A stretch of DNA of 64,000 nucleotides from Beroe forskalii (taxonomy: Eukaryota > Ctenophora > Nuda > Beroida > Beroidae), in NCBI GenBank assembly GCA_011033025.1, contig WFMF01000446.1:79957-143956 (forward strand), written 5' to 3'. The translations under genes were made by a program, and so were the position numbers. A model generated the notes under the pieces. That model saw nothing but the letters and a program-made list of their open reading frames with translations. It had not been told where the DNA came from and ran no database searches. This document shows positions 59,103 through 64,000 of this stretch, in pieces. Within the stretch, counting starts at the first letter, position 1; the number at the start of each line of letters is the position of its first letter.

Positions 59103-59622
59103 GCAGTGTCAGGTGGTGAGACGATACGTTAACTTGGGAGAGATGATATGTGAGGAAACGCCGTGAACAATATGATCATGATGCGCGCATTAAATGTGAC
59201 CAAAGCAATGCTGTAGGAAATTATAGCTCCGCGAGTCAATGACATTTGGAACGTTTTGCAATCATTTTTATTACGTTGTATACAAGAAGATATATAGAAT
59301 TGTGTTAGATGAAATTATTCTGCCAACACTCTTCTCAGAAATTTAATTTGATTCTGTGAATCTACTACCATCACACTCGCATCAGATACTCAAAATGACT
59401 GTTTGTGATGTTTTGAAAACTTTTATCGTGGCTAGACCAGCTTTTTTATCCCTTAAGAATAATATTTTCATTTAAATGAATGTTGTATTGAAGTATTGAG
59501 ATATGAATAACGATCATAAGAAGATAACAGAGTGAGAAATCGCGAACATGCTTAAAAGTAGGAATGAATTTGATTTAGATGAAAGCGTCATTTCGTCCTT
59601 AAATAACCATGTTAGGAATAAC

Positions 59623-59628
59623 AATAAA
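59623..59628 (+). terminator. Polyadenylation signal AATAAA for villin
   Basis: AATAAA 521 nt after the villin stop, followed within 10-20 nt by a GT-rich stretch (tgctcatgttttgttatg), the usual layout of an animal cleavage site. The 3' UTR would be 59103 to about 59645. Confidence 0.6.
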
Positions 59629-60389
59629 AGTGCTCATGTTTTGTTATGAATTTAGAAATCAATTAAATTTTTCGAAAACTTATTAATGGAGGGCATTTTC
59701 AAAAATTTAATGAGGGGCAATGGGCATATTTCGGTACAAATCAGACTTGACGACTACGCATGATCAACTTGTTACTTTAAGTTTATCTGATTCTAATAGG
59801 AATATCTTGAAAGTTGAAAGACATCTTTAAAATTTAATTGGATCATTATCAACTTCAAGGATTTAGGAAGAAGCAATTTAGGAAGAAGTTGATTGCCCAA
59901 ATATTGCATATCAATCAGAGGCAATATTATTTTATTTTTACGCCTGTAAAGATTTGCTGAACGACTTTGTTCATATTTTTGTAATTGTACTTCAAAATTC
60001 AAATCTTGTTTTAATTAGTAATAATTATTACCCTCGGTCACAGTTCTTTGCAATACACTAGCAGGGGCCTGTACTTAAAGTTCAATACTTAATATCTCTT
60101 TGACTTAAGGATTAGTATTTTGTTGCCTGTATCATTGTTAATCTTCTCTGAATAATCACATTCGTCGCAATAGCAATGTCCTGTACGAAGACCCTCAGCT
60201 TCGATTCCTTGTTTAACATGCCGTAGTCCGTACAGCAATGAGCAAGGATCTACACTGAGTTCACCATGGTTAATAGGCTCTTAGACGCCCATTAGTACTA
60301 ATCCGACATCCGTGGTTTCTTCACCTTGGCCTTAATTGCCAGACATTGCCTGGCCCCCTCCGCGCGTCTAAAAAATATGGGCCAGACAA

Positions 60390-60467
60390 CGTCTGGCAAA
60401 AAAATACGTCTGGCAAAAAACACGTCTGGCAAAAAAATACGTCTGGCAAAAAAATACGTCTAAAAAT
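60390..60467. repeat. 17-bp tandem repeat 'cgtctggcaaaaaaata'
   Basis: Four to five units, preceded by related words 'ccagacattgcctggcc' and 'gccagacaacgtctggc', which form short palindromes at 60340-60400. Confidence 0.85.
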
Positions 60468-60647
60468 ACGCCGTTTATGGTTAAGAGGCACGGCGTACTA
60501 CTATTTCTAAATTACGCGTAATAATGCGCCTCAAAAGGCTGAAATACCACGGATACTCATACAGGAAACACTTTGTAGTAGTATTAAGTACACTTACAGG
60601 CCCTGCTAGTGCAATTCCGAATATGACATTCAAATTCAACTTTGCTA

Positions 60648-61704
60648 ACGGTTGACCCAAAAGGTATACCCCGTGGGCCAACTTTTTGGCCAGATTTGGT
60701 ACCCCCAGACCCACTGGCGCCGTGCCCAAATATGGGCACAAAATGGGCATATTTTTCCAAAAGCAACTTGGGCGGGATCTGAGTTACCATAAAAAATTTG
60801 AAGTCGATATCTCAAAAAATGGCTGAGTTATGGCCGAAAAACGTATGCCCATATATGGGCATACGCGCGTCGCGCAAGCCAATTCTGGCCCATAACTTAG
60901 GCAAATATCAATATTTTTGAATGAAACCAACTTAATTCGATATATAGCGTTGAATTATGTATTCTCTGCAAGTTTGAACTTGATTGCTGCTAAAATGGCG
61001 ATTTGAGGTCCTAAAAACCTCTAAAAAATCACAAAATCGCCATTTTCTCAGTTCGGTTTTTTTTTTCCAAAGTGCACTTTACTCAAACGCTTATAACTTC
61101 GGCTATGATTGATATTTTTGCATAATTCTTTATTTACGTGAAACTAGACTAAATTCCTCAGATACAAATGGAGCCGGATTTTTGAGTTAGGCCTTCAAAA
61201 ATTTTTGGCGCCAAAAGCGCCAAAAATTTGGCAAAAATTTGGCGCTATTGGCGCCAAAAATTTTTGAAGGCCTAACTCAAAAATCCGGCTCCATTTGTAT
61301 CTGAGGAATTTAGTCTAGTGCAAACTTGCAGAGAAAACATAATTCAACGCTAATTATCGAATCAAGTTGGTTTCATTCAAAAATATTGATATTTGCACAA
61401 GTTGTGGGCCAAAATTGGCTTGTGCGACGCGCGTATGCCCATATATGGGCATGCGTTTTTCGGCCATAACTCGGCCATTTTTTGAGATATCGACTTCAAA
61501 TTTTTTTTATGGCAACTCAGGGGACCATTATCTATCGATTGCACACCTCAAATCCCGCCCAAGTTGCTTTTGAAAAAATATGCCCATTTTGTGCCCATTT
61601 TGTGCCCATATTTGGGCACGGCGCCACGGCGGCGCCAGTGGGTCTGGGAGTACCAAACCTGGCCAAAAAGGTGGCCCACGGGGTATACCTTTTGGGTCAA
61701 CCGT
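60648..61704. mobile_element. 1.06-kb foldback element flanked by TA
   Basis: Two long inverted arms (60648 to about 61210 and about 61235 to 61704) start 'acggttgacccaaaaggtat' and meet at a centre made of 'ggcgccaaaa'/'ttggcgcc' words. TA flanks both ends (60646-60647, 61705-61706). The left arm has about 150 bp (around 60995-61150) missing from the right arm. Conserved inner words include the palindrome 'atgcccatatatgggcat' in both arms. The short frames within are arm sequence, not genes. Confidence 0.82.
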
Positions 61705-61813
61705 TATCTCAGAAACGTGTTTTCCCAAAAATTTGGCTTGAACCCCCCGCCCCCCCCCCCCCTTAAAAAGCGAAAATTGAGGGATTTCACCTTCATTGCC
61801 CACGTTGCAATTG

Positions 61814-61935
61814 TAACATACAATTGCATCCCTCAATTTTTTGCCCAGGCTTAGGTTAAATTTGAATCCGTAACATACATTTACAATTGCATCCCTCAAT
61901 TTTTTTGCCCAGGCCTAGGTTAAACTTAAATCAGT
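61814..61935. repeat. Tandem duplication, about 60-bp unit
   Basis: Two adjacent copies share 'caattgcatccctcaatttt', 'tttgcccaggc' and 'taggttaaa'. A partial third copy may precede them at about 61755-61800. Confidence 0.8.
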
Positions 61936-62792
61936 AATTATTTTTTAGTCCGAGTCGCATCGAGTTCGACTATCTTTGCGTCGTTTTATTTTTATGACGG
62001 TTCCATAACAGCGTATTAATTAGCAAGGTATAACAATAAGTTGTGTTCATTTCTAAATTTAGTGATTTTGTGAAGAAAACGTGTCGGACTATAGTATTAG
62101 CAGTAGTCTGACTATTAGCAGTGTTAAAAAGCAGTAGTGACTTACTTTTCAGTCTCAAATAGACGGGGGGGGTCTTCCTGTGTAGGTTCTACAAAATTGT
62201 CATAAGATTTAAAAAAAAATAGAGTGGGGGATTTGAAACCGATGGTTCGAAATTGAAACACTCCTAATATAGTTGATATTTTGATTTTGATCAAGGATAT
62301 GAACTTTGACAAAGAAAAGATAGCTATTTGATCTTGTGAAATTCTAACAATAAATATGAATTTTGATTTGTTTCCTATGTTAATTTATCAAAATGCTTTA
62401 ACGGGGAAGGTGTTAAATAACTGTCCCCGCACTGAGTAGTAAAAATATAATTCTAAAAAACTGTTATCTTCTCCCCCCGTGTATTTGAGACTGAAGTGGA
62501 CTATAAATTGTAAAACTAAAACACGTGACTAATAGTAATCAGAATATAATTTTGAAATATTACACAACAACGAATAATAATATTATGTTACAATATTACG
62601 TCCATTCAATTGGTCCCTCATCGTGTGCAAGCTTTCCGGATTAAAATAACGCTAGGCACACCTTTTGACAGATGACAATGGACATATTGGACATTTAATT
62701 GGCATTCGACCAATGAACAGGAGAAAAATTCGTGCAGACTTTTTTCGTTTCAAATGAATTATTAAATGTAATCACAATAATTTTCGCTAGAG

Positions 62793-63790
62793 ATGGTCAA
62801 GCCTGAGGATGAAGCCTCGGCTAAAAGAGCTAAAAAACTGACTTTTGCCCGGAATCGTCATGATTCGAAAGACGAGGCAAATATGAAGCAACGTTGGTCA
62901 CTTATCGGAGGACATCAGTCTGAGAGGGCCAACAAGAATTGGAAAATGATGCATACTAAAACAAAGGAAAATCTCGAGAAATGCGAGACTTGGTCACATA
63001 GAATCGGTATCATAACATACAGGTGAGCATTGGTAGTTCTGATCTACATCTTACTCTTAACTTAAATCAAAGGTTCATAATCTTCGGACTATGATCTGCA
63101 TTTCTCTGAACTCTGAGAAATGGAAGGTATGGAAGCAGATGTGGAAGAAATGAATCGGCCGTCAAAATTCAAAAATCTAGCATAAAATAGAAGTGATTTT
63201 AGTCTCTATAAATTCCAGCTTAGAAACTGGTAGATATACAAATATTTTGCAGGATTGTGAATACCAAGGGAGGACTTGCGAATTTATTCCAAGAAATCAA
63301 CAAATTTCGGGAACCTAAGATGGGTCAAGACGATTATATGATCTTAATGGATTTCATGGGCGAGGATGTTTCAAGACATGGTAATGGTTTCATCCGAAAT
63401 TTAAAATTTAAAATTAAAACCCTTTTTAATTGTTTTGGAAATCGCTGTAGATTTTACTAAATCTGTCAATCAATGATCCTTGAATCCCAGTCTGCAATTC
63501 AGAAACTTGGCAACAGTTGTCTGCGACCCACGTCCCACAGTGCCCCGTATTAGCTCGTTTGAAGTAATTTGATTCTCATGACCAATGTACAGGTGAAGTA
63601 ATGCAGGCAGTTTTCACACTACCACCTGGCAGGACATGGATTGTAGACCTCTCCATCTCGGCCTATTTCAGAGACCTCTTCTGGTCGACAGCAGCCCCCT
63701 TCCTCAGCAACGCTCACATCGATAAGGTGGTGATGGACGGCAGACACATCGCAGACTTCCTACTTAATGTGCACAAAATAGAGATTCAAG
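62793..63790 (+). CDS. 5' part of an unrecognised multi-exon gene
   Basis: Three exons join cleanly: 62793-63022 (ATG in agagATGg; donor ACAG|GTGAGC, phase 2), 63253-63380 (acceptor TTTTGCAG; donor CATG|GTAATG, phase 1), 63593-63790 (acceptor GTACAG; donor CAAG|GTCAGA, phase 1). The gene continues beyond the window. The 185 residues seen begin with a hydrophilic Lys/Arg-rich region (KRAKKLTFARNRHD, ANKNWKMMHTKTKENLEK) that could include a nuclear localisation signal. A more ordered part follows (GGLANLFQEINKFREPKMG, DDYMILMDFMGEDVSRHG, FTLPPGRTWIVDLSISAYF, NAHIDKVVMDGRHIADFLL). No signal peptide or membrane segment. I do not recognise the family. Confidence 0.75.
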
Positions 63791-63829
63791 GTCAGATTCA
63801 CGAGGTTTTGTCGGGGCGGTGGCAATGGG

Positions 63830-63936
63830 GAAAAATGGGGTAAAATGGGGAAAAATGGGGACTTTTTTCATGGGGAATTTAGCTTTTTCTAACTGAAAAA
63901 TTCCCCATTTTTCCCCATTATTCCCCATTTTTATTT
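63830..63936. repeat. Inverted repeat of 'atggggaaaa' units
   Basis: Left arm (63830-63882) has three 'aatggggaaaa' units; right arm (63898-63936) has three 'ttccccatt' units. It begins about 40 bp after the donor of the third exon of the unrecognised gene and can fold into a long GC/AT-striped hairpin. Confidence 0.8.
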
Positions 63937-64000
63937 CACCTTAAATTCAAGTAGGATTAAATTGTAGAGCAATATATTCACTTTATAAATGATCATCAAA

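Noticed and set aside
61528-61899. 123-codon minus-strand frame
   Set aside because: It is composed of foldback-element arm and the duplicated 60-bp unit.

Overview
This is an AT-rich animal (metazoan) nuclear window. Short, GC-richer exons are separated by long introns full of DNA transposons and minisatellites. Its main content is one gene on the plus strand: a villin, meaning six gelsolin repeats plus a C-terminal headpiece. The shared body of the gene runs from 36195 to 59102 in about 17 exons. The phylum cannot be fixed from sequence alone. The nested gene, long introns and Helitrons would fit a marine non-bilaterian such as a ctenophore, but that is inference.

Layout. 1-15300 has no gene I can support. 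It holds a 30-bp minisatellite (2399-2772), a strange homopolymer-rich stretch (2820-4180), and three Helitron-like elements joined exactly end to end (8232-10600). From 15355 to 34683 there are five short ATG-to-splice-donor segments, all ending in phase 1. The first common villin exon (36195) needs exactly that phase, so the gene probably has several alternative promoters and first exons. The same region holds a 21-bp minisatellite (25673-26730), a degenerate foldback element (20340-21235) and a cluster of four CACGTG sites (32933-33045). 36195-39081 encodes the start of gelsolin domain G1. The next intron (39082-47832, 8.75 kb) contains a separate two-exon plus-strand gene of 381 codons (40686-41939). 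It is a basic coiled-coil protein I do not recognise, with a TATA-like box and an RFX X-box-like motif upstream. 47833-59102 completes G1-G6 and the headpiece. The introns there carry a 202-bp MITE, a tRNA-like sequence, another Helitron, and MITEs of an apparently new design. A polyadenylation signal lies at 59623. 59700-62700 is transposon-rich. A second unrecognised gene begins at 62793 and runs off the window.

Villin bundles, caps and severs actin filaments under calcium control. The headpiece adds the second actin contact needed for bundling. Four villin exon junctions do not close cleanly: 48318/48462, 52607/52795, 54833/56142 and 56396/56632. They involve a one-base phase mismatch, a 26-bp exon duplication, a second phase mismatch and a TT donor. 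These may be assembly errors, unusual splicing, or damage to this allele, and they are the most useful points to test with RNA reads.
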